Below, piece by piece: positions 43,656 to 52,452 of a stretch of DNA of 64,000 bases. The position numbers were made by a program, and so were the translations under genes. Under the pieces are notes generated by a model, which worked only from the letters and a program-made list of their open reading frames with translations, was not told where the DNA came from and ran no database searches. How positions within the stretch are numbered: the stretch's first letter is position 1; each line of letters opens with the position of its first letter. The stretch is from Roseburia sp. 1XD42-69 (lineage in GTDB: Bacteria; Bacillota; Clostridia; Lachnospirales; Lachnospiraceae), in NCBI RefSeq assembly GCF_003612565.1, contig NZ_RAZG01000005.1, positions 1-64,000 of the forward strand, written 5' to 3'.

Positions 43656-44174
43656 TTACATGATTTCTCTGATTTCTCCAGTGTCCACATAATGTTTACA
43701 GTCTATTACCCTCTGATTGGCAGAACCTTTAAATTTTAACTGAATGCTGTACTCTTTCTCCACGAAAGGACCGTCCACCAAAACATCTATATAGGAAAGC
43801 ATTTCTTTTGTATCCCCTGTGGCACATTTTCCGCCCTCCGCCAAATCAGTATCCAGTAAATATCCGGTATATGCCCAGATATTTTTCCCAGCACACTTCT
43901 CCTTTACCCTGCGCAGGAAAGGAAGAAGGCACTTTTGGTTTTCCGGTTCAAAAGGGTCTCCCCCCAATAGAGTCAACCCGGCAATATAGGGAGGTTTTAA
44001 AGATTCTATAATAGCGTCCTCCGTCTCCCCCGTAAAGACTTCCCCGTGGGCAAAGTCCCATGTCTCCGGCTGGAAACAGCCTTTACAATGGTTTCTGCAC
44101 CCGGATACAAAAAGGACGGTGCGAACTCCCGTCCCATTTGCTATATCAAAATATTTTACTGCTGAATAATGCAT
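43656..44174 (-). CDS. nrdG: Anaerobic ribonucleotide reductase activating protein
   Basis: 172 residues, radical SAM enzyme. The iron-sulfur motif SGCRNHCKGC (Cys26, Cys30, Cys33) and GLTLLGGDPFEPEN are characteristic. It generates the glycyl radical on NrdD using S-adenosylmethionine. It lies 22 bp downstream of nrdD in the same operon; AAGGAG precedes the ATG. Confidence 0.97.
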   Translation of the reverse strand: MHYSAVKYFDIANGTGVRTVLFVSGCRNHCKGCFQPETWDFAHGEVFTGETEDAIIESLKPPYIAGLTLLGGDPFEPENQKCLLPFLRRVKEKCAGKNIWAYTGYLLDTDLAEGGKCATGDTKEMLSYIDVLVDGPFVEKEYSIQLKFKGSANQRVIDCKHYVDTGEIREIM

Positions 44175-44196
44175 GACAACTCCTTCTTACCTCAGA

Positions 44197-46359
44197 TTAC
44201 AAATGCAGCACCCGCTCTTTGATTTCCTGAGTCCTTCCCTGGTTCCAAAACTGGGTCCCAATATAACCGCAGGTTCTTCTGGCCACATTCATTTTATCCT
44301 GGTCCCGGTTTTTGCAGTTGGGGCACTCCCACACCAGTTTGCCGTCCTGGTCGCTTACAACCTTAATTTCCCCGTCGTAACCGCAAATCTGACAGTAATC
44401 GCTTTTTGTATTCAACTCTGCGTACATAATATTATCATAAATATACTGTACGACAGAGAGCACCGCCTCTATGTTGTTCGTCATATTGGGCACCTCCACA
44501 TAGCTGATGGCTCCGCCGGGGGAGAGCATCTGGAACTGGGATTCAAATTTCAGCTTGGCAAAGGCATCAATCTGCTCTGTCACATGGACATGGTAACTAT
44601 TTGTAATATAATTTTTATCTGTTACCCCGGGAATCACCCCAAAGCGCTTTTGAAGACACTTTGCAAACTTGTATGTGGTGGATTCCAAAGGAGTTCCATA
44701 GACGCTGAAATCGATGTTTGACTCTTCTTTCCAGCGTTTGCAGGCATCGTTTAAGTGCTGCATCACCTGAAGGGCAAAAGGCGTAGCCTCTATATCCGTG
44801 TGGGTTTTTCCTGTCATGTAAAAAGTACATTCAGAAAGCCCTGCATATCCCAGGGAAATCGTAGAGTACCCGTTATACAAAAGCTTATCAATAGTTTCTC
44901 CCTTTTTAAGCCTTGCCAGAGCCCCGTACTGCCATAAAATAGGCGCCACATCGGAAGGTGTGCCTTTTAACCTTTCATGCCTGCACATTAAAGCCCGGTG
45001 GCAGAGCTCCAGGCGATCGTCCAAAATTTCCCAGAACCTCCCCACATCCCCCTCGGAAGTACAGGCCGCATCCACAAGGTTAATGGTCACAACTCCCTGG
45101 TTAAATCTCCCGTAAAACTTATATTTATCCTGTTCGTCTTTATAGACAGTAAGGAAAGAGCGGCAGCCCATACAGGGATAACAGTTCCCCTGTTTTAGCT
45201 CTTTCATAACCTTTTCTGAAATATAGTCAGGAACCATGCGCCTTGCGGTGCACTCCGCCGCAAGCTTTGTCAAATTCCAATATTTGCTGTCCTCTGTAAT
45301 ATTGTCTTCCTCCAAGACGTAAATCAACTTGGGAAAGGCAGGTGTAACTAGAACCCCGGCTTCATTTTTCACCCCATAAATCCTCTGGCGCAGCACTTCC
45401 TCAATCACAAGGACCAGGTCATCCCTGGTTCTCCCCTCCGGCACTTCCCCCAGGTACATAAACACTGTAACAAAAGGCGCCTGTCCGTTTGTGGTCATCA
45501 GGGTAATCACCTGATACTGGATCATTTGAACGCCCCTGTTAATCTCCTCTAACACCCTGGACTCCACTACCTGCTCTAACTGTTTGGGATTTAGGGGAAG
45601 CCCTGCCTCTTCAAATTCCTTTTTCACTGTCTCCCGAAACCCCTGCCTGCTAATATCTACAAAGGGAGCTAAGTGGGACAGGGAAATACTCTGTCCCCCA
45701 TACTGGGAACTGGCAATTTGGGCGATAATCTGGGTGGCAATATTACATGCTGTGGAGAAAGTATGGGGTTTTTCAATCATTGTGCCGCTGATTACCGTAC
45801 CGTTTTGCAGCATATCCTCCAGGTTCACAAGACAGCAGTTGTGCATGTGCTGGGCAAAATAATCGGAATCGTGAAAGTGAATCATACCGTTTTCATGGGC
45901 CTCCACAATATCTGCCGGCAAAAGAAAACGCCGGGTAATGTCTTTGCTCACCTCACCTGCCATATAATCCCGCTGCACGCTGTTTACCGTAGGATTCTTA
46001 TTAGAATTTTCCTGCTTTACCTCTTCATTGTCACATTCCAACAGGCTTAATATCTGTTTATCCGTGGAATTTGCCTTTCGCACAAGAGCCCTCTCGTACC
46101 GGTAAGTGATATAATTCCTTGCCACGGCAAAAGCGTTTTGCCCCATAATCTCATTTTCCACTAAATCCTGTATCTCTTCCACATTTAAAGCACGGTCCAT
46201 CCCTGTACAGATGTCTTCTACATGTTTTGATATATCCTCAATCTGCTCCTCGGTTAGCTGCTCGCTGTCCACCACTGAATTATTTGCCTTCACAAGAGCC
46301 ATGCGAATTTTGTCAATATCAAAAACTTCTTCTGTCCCGCTGCGTTTAATGATGTTCAT
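44197..46359 (-). CDS. nrdD: Anaerobic ribonucleoside-triphosphate reductase (class III)
   Basis: 720 residues: N-terminal ATP-cone (about 1-95), the ten-strand barrel reductase domain, a zinc site (CQICGYDG...CPNC) and the C-terminal glycyl-radical loop RTCGYIG (Gly698). It reduces ribonucleoside triphosphates to deoxy forms without oxygen, indicating an anaerobic life style. A TTGACA promoter and two NrdR-type boxes precede it. Confidence 0.97.
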   Translation of the reverse strand: MNIIKRSGTEEVFDIDKIRMALVKANNSVVDSEQLTEEQIEDISKHVEDICTGMDRALNVEEIQDLVENEIMGQNAFAVARNYITYRYERALVRKANSTDKQILSLLECDNEEVKQENSNKNPTVNSVQRDYMAGEVSKDITRRFLLPADIVEAHENGMIHFHDSDYFAQHMHNCCLVNLEDMLQNGTVISGTMIEKPHTFSTACNIATQIIAQIASSQYGGQSISLSHLAPFVDISRQGFRETVKKEFEEAGLPLNPKQLEQVVESRVLEEINRGVQMIQYQVITLMTTNGQAPFVTVFMYLGEVPEGRTRDDLVLVIEEVLRQRIYGVKNEAGVLVTPAFPKLIYVLEEDNITEDSKYWNLTKLAAECTARRMVPDYISEKVMKELKQGNCYPCMGCRSFLTVYKDEQDKYKFYGRFNQGVVTINLVDAACTSEGDVGRFWEILDDRLELCHRALMCRHERLKGTPSDVAPILWQYGALARLKKGETIDKLLYNGYSTISLGYAGLSECTFYMTGKTHTDIEATPFALQVMQHLNDACKRWKEESNIDFSVYGTPLESTTYKFAKCLQKRFGVIPGVTDKNYITNSYHVHVTEQIDAFAKLKFESQFQMLSPGGAISYVEVPNMTNNIEAVLSVVQYIYDNIMYAELNTKSDYCQICGYDGEIKVVSDQDGKLVWECPNCKNRDQDKMNVARRTCGYIGTQFWNQGRTQEIKERVLHL

Positions 46360-46413
46360 ATCCTTCTCCTTCGTCCTGCATATTCATTCAACCTATTCAT
46401 CATATCGAAGTAG

Positions 46414-46463
46414 ATTGTACTACATCTGGTATTAAAATGTCAATACTATTCTATATATTGTGC
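46414..46463 (-). promoter_or_regulatory. nrdDG promoter with tandem NrdR boxes
   Basis: Promoter on the minus strand: TTGACA (46438-46443), 18 bp, TACAAT (46414-46419). Two 16-bp NrdR-like boxes are set 31 bp apart: GCACAATATATAGAAT (46448-46463), matching 13 of 16 positions of the NrdR consensus as I know it, and a weaker ATACCAGATGTAGTAC (46417-46432) overlapping the -10. The upstream box covers the folC stop codon. Confidence 0.65.
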
Positions 46464-47713
46464 AGAGACTTTATGTAGTTCCGCAAAGCCCCCACAAAGT
46501 ACAGGGAACCGAAAGCCACTGTCTTCCTCTCCTTCCCCGCTTTTTCCCCATCAAAATTTTGTGCAAATGCATCCTCCATAGAAAAGCTGTGCCTTGCAAA
46601 AACCCCCTGGCCCCTGATATAAGAAGCCAAATATTCCCCATTTAAGGCCCGCTCATGTTCCAACGTAAAAGTTACCACATCATGGGCAAGGGGAAGAATT
46701 GCATCTGCCATATGACGGTAATCTTTATCTACCAGGACACCCATGACAAAGTGAAATTTTTCTCCAGGATATAATTCCCTCAGGCTGTCCGCCAGAGCCA
46801 AAACCCCGTCGTGATTATGAGCCCCGTCTGCCAAAAGAAAAGGTTCTCTCCTTAAGACTTCCATTCTTCCGGGCCACTTTGCCTTAAAAATCCCCTGATG
46901 TAATGCCTCCTCTGAAATATGATACCCCATATCCTTTAGCTCTTTGAGGGCCAAAACCGCCGTCAAGGCGTTTTCCCTCTGATACTTTCCCAACATGGAG
47001 ATTTGAAAATTTCCCACTCCGGGATAAGAGAATGTCTCCCCATCTCTTTTTATCTCTTGCCTTACCACAAAAGTAACAGGGATGTGCCGTTCTCTGCAGT
47101 ACCTCTCAAACACTTCCTCCGCCTCCCTTGTCTGAGGCCCTGATACGGCCCGGCATCCTTGCTTTAAGATTCCTGCTTTTTCCAGGGCAATCTCCGAAAT
47201 GGTATTCCCCAATATCCCTGTATGGTCATAGCCGATTTTAGTGAGGACTCCCACCTTAGGTATGCCCAGGGCATTTGTGGAATCCAGTCTCCCTCCAAGC
47301 CCTGTCTCAAAAATCGCAACATCACAATGATACTTCTTAAAATAATACAAAGAGAGCAATAGGCAGTAATCTGACATCGTAGGGCTTACCTCAAAATTTT
47401 GTCCTAAAATCCACTCTCCTATACTCCTAAAATCTTCCTTTGAAATTTTTTCACCGTCTATAGAAAAGCGCTCTCTAAAATCCTCTAAATGGGGAGAAGT
47501 ATACATTCCCGTCCTGTATCCCGCCTCTGTTAAAACAGAGCGCAAAAAGGCTGCAGTGGATCCTTTTCCATTAGTGCCTGCGATATGGATAAAAGGCAGA
47601 CCCTTCTGGGGATTTCCCACTGCAGCTAACATTTTTTCACTTATTTTTACGCCTGGAAGACTCCCAAAGCGGGGAGCTCCTTCAAATTTTCCCAATATAT
47701 CTGTATATTCCAT
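46451..47713 (-). CDS. folC: Folylpolyglutamate synthase / dihydrofolate synthase
   Basis: 420 residues, Mur-ligase-like. The P-loop HIAGTNGKGSTAAFLRSVL, the SPHLEDFRERF motif and FETGLGGRLDSTNALG are all present, and the C-terminal domain has LADGAHNHDGVLAL. It adds glutamate to folates. It starts 12 bp after the degV stop with a weak ribosome site, so translation is probably coupled. Confidence 0.95.
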   Translation of the reverse strand: MEYTDILGKFEGAPRFGSLPGVKISEKMLAAVGNPQKGLPFIHIAGTNGKGSTAAFLRSVLTEAGYRTGMYTSPHLEDFRERFSIDGEKISKEDFRSIGEWILGQNFEVSPTMSDYCLLLSLYYFKKYHCDVAIFETGLGGRLDSTNALGIPKVGVLTKIGYDHTGILGNTISEIALEKAGILKQGCRAVSGPQTREAEEVFERYCRERHIPVTFVVRQEIKRDGETFSYPGVGNFQISMLGKYQRENALTAVLALKELKDMGYHISEEALHQGIFKAKWPGRMEVLRREPFLLADGAHNHDGVLALADSLRELYPGEKFHFVMGVLVDKDYRHMADAILPLAHDVVTFTLEHERALNGEYLASYIRGQGVFARHSFSMEDAFAQNFDGEKAGKERKTVAFGSLYFVGALRNYIKSLHNI

Positions 47714-47725
47714 TTTCTCAGCGAA

Positions 47726-48565
47726 CTAAACCACCATAATAATACCGCCGTCACTGGCATACATGCTGCTGATTCCCGCCGTATCCACCACAATGATTTT
47801 CTTAAATTTCGCAAGCCTCTCTATATCTTCCTTTACCGCCTTGGCTCTCTGGGGGCAGTTACAGTGGGAAATGGCCAAAATCTGGTTTTCCAAATCCTCT
47901 GTCTGCTTAAACATAGTGTCAACCATCTGTTTTAATGCCTTATTCATCCCTCTCGCCTTGCCAAGCTGGCAGATCATCCCCTCCGGGGTTGCCCCCATTA
48001 TAGGTTTGATATTTAAGGCATTTGCCACAAAGGCTTTCAGGTTGCTGAGCCTTCCGTTTTTCCTTAAAACTTCCAGGGTCTCTAATACAAAGTAAGTATT
48101 CTGTGTTTTGATATACTGCTCCACCCTCTCCACAGTTTCCTCAAAAGAACAGCCGGACTCTTCACACTCCTGGGCTTTCATGCCAATGAGAGTCTGACCC
48201 ACGGAGGCGGACCTGGAATTGAACACATAAATCTTTTTCTCTGTGCCGTGCTCCTCCTCAAAGAGATTTTTTGCCAGCACAGCACTATTGTAAGAGCCGG
48301 ATAACTCTTTGGACAGCGTCACCACATAAATATGGTCCGCATCTCCCTGAAAAGCTTCCATATAAGCTTCCGGTGAAGGGCAGGAAGATTTTGGCCCTAC
48401 AGGGCTTTCCTTTACACGCTTTAAAAAATCCGCCTGGTCGAAGGTCTCATCGTCCACCACACGATATCCATTGATATCCATTTCCAGGGGAACATTCACA
48501 TAGTGGCCATCCTCTTTTAACTCCTGGGTCAGCTCCCCGCAGCTGTCAATCACAATTTTATACAT
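47726..48565 (-). CDS. DegV-family fatty-acid-binding protein
   Basis: 279 residues. The DegV fold is indicated by IDSCGELTQEL at the start, SSCPSPEAYMEAF, VVTLSKELSGSYNSA and the C-terminal AISHCNCPQRAK. Members bind a fatty acid; FakB-type members present it to the FakA kinase. Its unit with folC is preceded by a long palindrome. Confidence 0.92.
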   Translation of the reverse strand: MYKIVIDSCGELTQELKEDGHYVNVPLEMDINGYRVVDDETFDQADFLKRVKESPVGPKSSCPSPEAYMEAFQGDADHIYVVTLSKELSGSYNSAVLAKNLFEEEHGTEKKIYVFNSRSASVGQTLIGMKAQECEESGCSFEETVERVEQYIKTQNTYFVLETLEVLRKNGRLSNLKAFVANALNIKPIMGATPEGMICQLGKARGMNKALKQMVDTMFKQTEDLENQILAISHCNCPQRAKAVKEDIERLAKFKKIIVVDTAGISSMYASDGGIIMVV

Positions 48566-48611
48566 TTCTACCTCCAGAACAAATACTTTCTATATCTTAT
48601 CATCTGTTTTT

Positions 48612-48646
48612 CTATTATACGTAGTATTAATTACTACATATAATAG
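48612..48646 (-). promoter_or_regulatory. Long palindrome upstream of degV-folC
   Basis: CTATTATACGTAGTA (48612-48626) and TACTACATATAATAG (48632-48646) form a 15-bp inverted repeat with one mismatch around TTAAT, about 47 bp before the DegV start. Each arm contains a -10-like TATAAT/TATTATA. It looks like a dimeric repressor site over a promoter; the regulator is unknown. Confidence 0.55.
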
Positions 48647-48715
48647 CACACTTTTTCTTACTTGTATAGAGGAAAATGTATAATCCCTTTGGAAATCGTC
48701 TCCAAGCCGGCTAAA

Positions 48716-49939
48716 CTATACAAAATTTATAGTGAGCACATACTGCTCCGGGTCTTCCAGATAATAAATAGAAGATATCTTTTCGCAGTAATCTGCAATA
48801 TGCTGATCCGCAATAAAATATTGGATAGCCTGCTGATACAGTTCCGGGGAGGAAAATTTCACCGACATCCCTCCTCCCCCCTGACTCCACGCCTGGGCAA
48901 AAAGACTGCCTACATTTTCCGGATTCCACTCCGTAAAGTATTTTCCCTCCCGGACAAAATAATTATTCTCCATACTTGTACATTCCGGCAGTGGAAAACT
49001 GCTGTCCAACACGTGGGTCCTGCTGATTTCCTCAGAGGTTACTGCAAGATAACTGTAATTTACATATTTTTCTATTTGGCTGCTGTCGTCTAAATACCTG
49101 GAATTTCCCCAGGTGGTATCCATATAGTAATAATTTCCGTCAAGCCGCACCAGGTTCCAGGCGTGGGACTCACCCTCTGCCGTACCTGTGACAATGGTGC
49201 TTGGAACTCCCAGCTTGTTTAAAAGATACTGGGTAGCGCAGGCATACCCCTGACAGACGGTTGCCCTGCTTAAAAAGACACTGATAATATTCTGGTTATT
49301 TTCCATGGATGCGTCATAATCCACATTCTGGATTAAAATTTCAAACACATATTTTGCCTTTTCATAGTCGGAGTTTGAAACGGAAATTCCAGCTAAAAGC
49401 TCCTCCACAGAATCGTCAATCTGTTCCTGGATGCCGATTCGCTCCTCATGGGACATGGTATATTTCGGCGTGAAATCCATTCCCACCAGTTTTCCCCCCC
49501 TGGTATACTGGGTGTAGACATAGCCGGAAACCCAAAACAGGCCGCCGTAATCCGCACATACGGCTTTGTAGGCATTTTCCAGAATTTTTGTGTCCACAGT
49601 GGAAACAGATACCTCTTCCTCATGGGATAATATGGCATCTAAAACTTCGTCATATACAATTCTTGTCTCCTCATCCAATGTACTGTAAGCATAATTGACG
49701 CCGAAATTTTCCGCCAGGGAAACCTTCGTCTCTTCCTCCGGCTTTTTTTCAATATCCGCATCCTCCCACACCGCCTGGGTATCCTCCGCCCCCCGGTACT
49801 CGGAACCGATTTCCTCCTTAATGCTGTTTTCAATGCGGCTGAAAGTTTCTGCAAACTCTTTTGTGCTGCAGCCCCACAACTGCAGAAATAAAAGGGCAGA
49901 TAAAACAGATAAAAATGTTCTCTTTAACAAATTTCTCAC
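48716..49939 (-). CDS. Transglutaminase-like lipoprotein
   Basis: 407 residues from a GTG start at 49939 (GGGAGG 10 bp upstream; the ATG at 49957 contains that site). Lipobox LQLWGC (Cys24). The central transglutaminase-like core shows the triad in ATVCQGYACATQYLL (Cys), GESHAWNLVRLDG (His) and YYMDTTWGNSRY (Asp). Such proteins are cell-surface cysteine peptidases or crosslinking enzymes. Substrate unknown. Single gene with a following unrelated region. Confidence 0.85.
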   Translation of the reverse strand: MRNLLKRTFLSVLSALLFLQLWGCSTKEFAETFSRIENSIKEEIGSEYRGAEDTQAVWEDADIEKKPEEETKVSLAENFGVNYAYSTLDEETRIVYDEVLDAILSHEEEVSVSTVDTKILENAYKAVCADYGGLFWVSGYVYTQYTRGGKLVGMDFTPKYTMSHEERIGIQEQIDDSVEELLAGISVSNSDYEKAKYVFEILIQNVDYDASMENNQNIISVFLSRATVCQGYACATQYLLNKLGVPSTIVTGTAEGESHAWNLVRLDGNYYYMDTTWGNSRYLDDSSQIEKYVNYSYLAVTSEEISRTHVLDSSFPLPECTSMENNYFVREGKYFTEWNPENVGSLFAQAWSQGGGGMSVKFSSPELYQQAIQYFIADQHIADYCEKISSIYYLEDPEQYVLTINFV

Positions 49940-49993
49940 AAGTATGCATCCTCCCATGTAAAATCATACCCAATACTTTCCCGTTTCGTCATA

Positions 49994-51277
49994 TCATAAC
50001 CTGTAGAAAGCTTTTATGCACTCTGTGAAAGCCTCCAAATCCTGTCTCCCCATAAACTCCCTGGCAGAGTGCATGGCAAGTATGGGGACACCCATATCCA
50101 CCACAGGAATGGGAAGAAACGTGGAAGCAATGGCTCCCAAAGTACTTCCTCCAGGCAAATCAGACCGGTTCACAAATTTCTGGAAGGGAATATTCTCCTT
50201 CTGGCAAATCTGCTGTAATACGGCAACGGCCTCGCAGTCCGTTGCGTAGGACTGGACAGAGGATTCTTTGATACAAAATCCTTCGTTTAACACAGGCTGA
50301 TTCGTAATGTCCATTTTTCCCGCCTGGTTGGGGTGAAGTCCATGAGCCACATCAAGAGATAAAAGCATGCTCCGGTAAATGTCCTTTGACACGCTCTGCC
50401 CCTCTTCCCCTAGGGAATGTAAAATCCTTGTGAGCACATCCCTAAGAAGCAGTGAAGCCGCTCCCTGTTTTGTCCTGCTCCCAATCTCCTCATGGTCAAA
50501 ATACGCTGCGAGATTAATACCTTTTTTTCTTTGGGAAGTTGTAATGCCCTCTAAAAGCCCATAGACGGAAGTTAAATTGTCAAGCCTGGGACTTGAAACA
50601 TATTCTTCCTTTCCCCCCAGGACACAGGGATCCTCAAAGCAGTACACAGTAAGTTCGTAATCTAAAATATCCTCCGGCTCTGCCCCAAGTTCCCGGGCCA
50701 AAAGTTCTTTAAAGTACCTGCTGTCTTTTTCCTCTTTCATATATTGTAAAACAGGCTGCAAATCCGTCTGTTTGTTCAGTTCTATCCCTTTGTTCACCTC
50801 CCGGTTCATATGGATTGCCAGATTTGGTATCGTCATAAGGGGACGGTTAAAATCCACATACTCCATCCTCGGTGCAAACACATCGCTGCTTCTTAAAGCC
50901 ACCCGGCCTGCCACAGAGAGAGGACGGTCCAACCAGGTATTTAAAATCCCTCCCCCGTAAGCCTCCAGATTCAGTTTTCCGTATCCTTTTGTCACAATCT
51001 CAGGATTTGGCTTTATCTTAAAACAGGGGAAATCCGTGTGAGCCGCCCCCATGCGAAATCCGTCCCCCTCCTGGTAATCTTCCCCCAGGGTAAAAGCAAT
51101 CAGAGTGCTGCCGCAGTAGTGGATAAAATATTTTCCCCCTCTGTTCAGCTCCCAATCCTCCTTCATGGAAAGTTCTGAAAAACCACATGTAAGCAGGCCT
51201 TCCCTGACAAAAGCCGCCGTATGGCTGCTGGAGGTTCCCCTTTTTATCAATTCAAATAATCCCTGTATATCCGTCAT
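49994..51277 (-). CDS. M18-family aminopeptidase
   Basis: 427 residues, cytoplasmic zinc aminopeptidase. The metal-binding sequences AAHTDFPCFKIKP, SPRLDNLTSVYGLLEG, AYFDHEEIGSRTKQGA and LLSLDVAHGLHPN are typical of M18 (aspartyl aminopeptidase/LAP4). Start taken at the ATG 51277 with AAAGGA upstream; the frame is open to 51337. Confidence 0.93.
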   Translation of the reverse strand: MTDIQGLFELIKRGTSSSHTAAFVREGLLTCGFSELSMKEDWELNRGGKYFIHYCGSTLIAFTLGEDYQEGDGFRMGAAHTDFPCFKIKPNPEIVTKGYGKLNLEAYGGGILNTWLDRPLSVAGRVALRSSDVFAPRMEYVDFNRPLMTIPNLAIHMNREVNKGIELNKQTDLQPVLQYMKEEKDSRYFKELLARELGAEPEDILDYELTVYCFEDPCVLGGKEEYVSSPRLDNLTSVYGLLEGITTSQRKKGINLAAYFDHEEIGSRTKQGAASLLLRDVLTRILHSLGEEGQSVSKDIYRSMLLSLDVAHGLHPNQAGKMDITNQPVLNEGFCIKESSVQSYATDCEAVAVLQQICQKENIPFQKFVNRSDLPGGSTLGAIASTFLPIPVVDMGVPILAMHSAREFMGRQDLEAFTECIKAFYRL

Positions 51278-51448
51278 AGTATTCCGGTTTTCCTTTCCCT
51301 GTTCCCACACAATGCCGCTTTTAAGCGGCGGAGTCAAAACAGTTTGCTGTTACAATACAAGTAATATTTTACTATATTCTGTTGAACTTTTCAAAGGGAT
51401 TATGATAAACTTAAGAAAAGAATGCAGATTTGCCCAGAAAGGATTTTT

Positions 51449-51952
51449 ATGATTTCGCTACAACTAACCGATATAAAAAACTTTATGAACCAGCTTCTCC
51501 GGGGAGAAATTTTTGACCACTTCCTCATGCCGGAAGCTGTCATTTCCCAGGATATCACTTTTACCATTGACGGACACTTGAAAAAGGACTATTTTTCCAG
51601 GGAGGAATTGGAAGAACAAAATCTCACCGTGGGGGATATCCTTCCCTATTCCTATATGCGGCCTGCCCTTTACCAGTTAATACGTGGAAAAAAGACTCCT
51701 GTATATTTTAAATTTGTGCTGATGCTCTCCCCCATAAATCTGGAAAAAACCCTCTCCCTCTCTGAAAGCGGGCTCACTCCCTTAGATGTGGGGGGAATGT
51801 TTCTAAACATCACATACCAAAATGGTTCCCTGGCAGCCACCACGGGAATTTCTTACAAAACATTTACCACGGAAAAGACATTAAACCATGAGTGGGACAA
51901 AATGGTAAAAAAATTTCTCTCCAAACATTCCATAGCCTGGGAAGAAGCCTGA
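51449..51952 (+). CDS. DUF5721-like conserved protein
   Basis: 167 residues, soluble. It resembles DUF5721, a small family common in Lachnospiraceae and without known function. Visible features are a mixed alpha/beta pattern, a conserved start LTDIKNFMNQLL and the end HEWDKMVKKFLSK. AAAGGA lies 5 bp before the ATG. It is followed on the same strand by the PilZ gene, 51 bp on. Confidence 0.75.
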   Translation: MISLQLTDIKNFMNQLLRGEIFDHFLMPEAVISQDITFTIDGHLKKDYFSREELEEQNLTVGDILPYSYMRPALYQLIRGKKTPVYFKFVLMLSPINLEKTLSLSESGLTPLDVGGMFLNITYQNGSLAATTGISYKTFTTEKTLNHEWDKMVKKFLSKHSIAWEEA

Positions 51953-52003
51953 GTTTTTACAAAAATATGTGTTATTAAATTTACGTCATAGGAGGAACGT
52001 ACC

Positions 52004-52360
52004 GTGATAGAAAGAAGACGAAACCCAAGAATAAACGTTACCCTGCACCTTAGCATTTCCGATTTGTACCGTCAGGACCCGGCTTTGGCGGACCTGAAAA
52101 ATTTAGACTCCCCGATTCAAATTATAGATATCTCCCTGTCGGGAATTGCCTTTATCACAGAATGCGTGCTGCCCATAGGATATTTTTTTGACGCAGCGCT
52201 GGAAAATCCCGCCCATAAAAACAAAGTCTTTACAGGCGTTAAAATTATCCGCAGTGACGCAGTAGACCATAATCGGTATCTCTATGGATGTGAGTTTACC
52301 CATCAGCCTGATAATCTCCAGGCGCTTTTAGATGAAATGGCAAAATCTATCTCTGAGTAA
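52004..52360 (+). CDS. PilZ-domain c-di-GMP-binding protein
   Basis: 118 residues from a GTG start with AGGAGG upstream. Both c-di-GMP motifs are present: RRRNPR at residues 4-9 (RxxxR) and DISLSG near residue 43 (D/NxSxxG). It is a stand-alone PilZ receptor, a plausible target of c-di-GMP from the two diguanylate cyclases in the window; its partner is not identifiable. Confidence 0.9.
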   Translation: MIERRRNPRINVTLHLSISDLYRQDPALADLKNLDSPIQIIDISLSGIAFITECVLPIGYFFDAALENPAHKNKVFTGVKIIRSDAVDHNRYLYGCEFTHQPDNLQALLDEMAKSISE

Positions 52361-52406
52361 GGGATATGATAGGTTTGGAAAAACCATCTTTCCCTGCACA
52401 TAACAA

Positions 52407-52430
52407 GACAGCCGGCTTTGGCCGGCTGTC
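52407..52430 (+). terminator. Terminator between pilZ and gpmI
   Basis: GACAGCCGGC (52407-52416) pairs with GCCGGCTGTC (52421-52430) around TTTG. The plus side is followed by CGATACTATTTACTTATTTTT. It may serve both convergent genes. Confidence 0.65.
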
Positions 52431-52452
52431 CGATACTATTTACTTATTTTTA

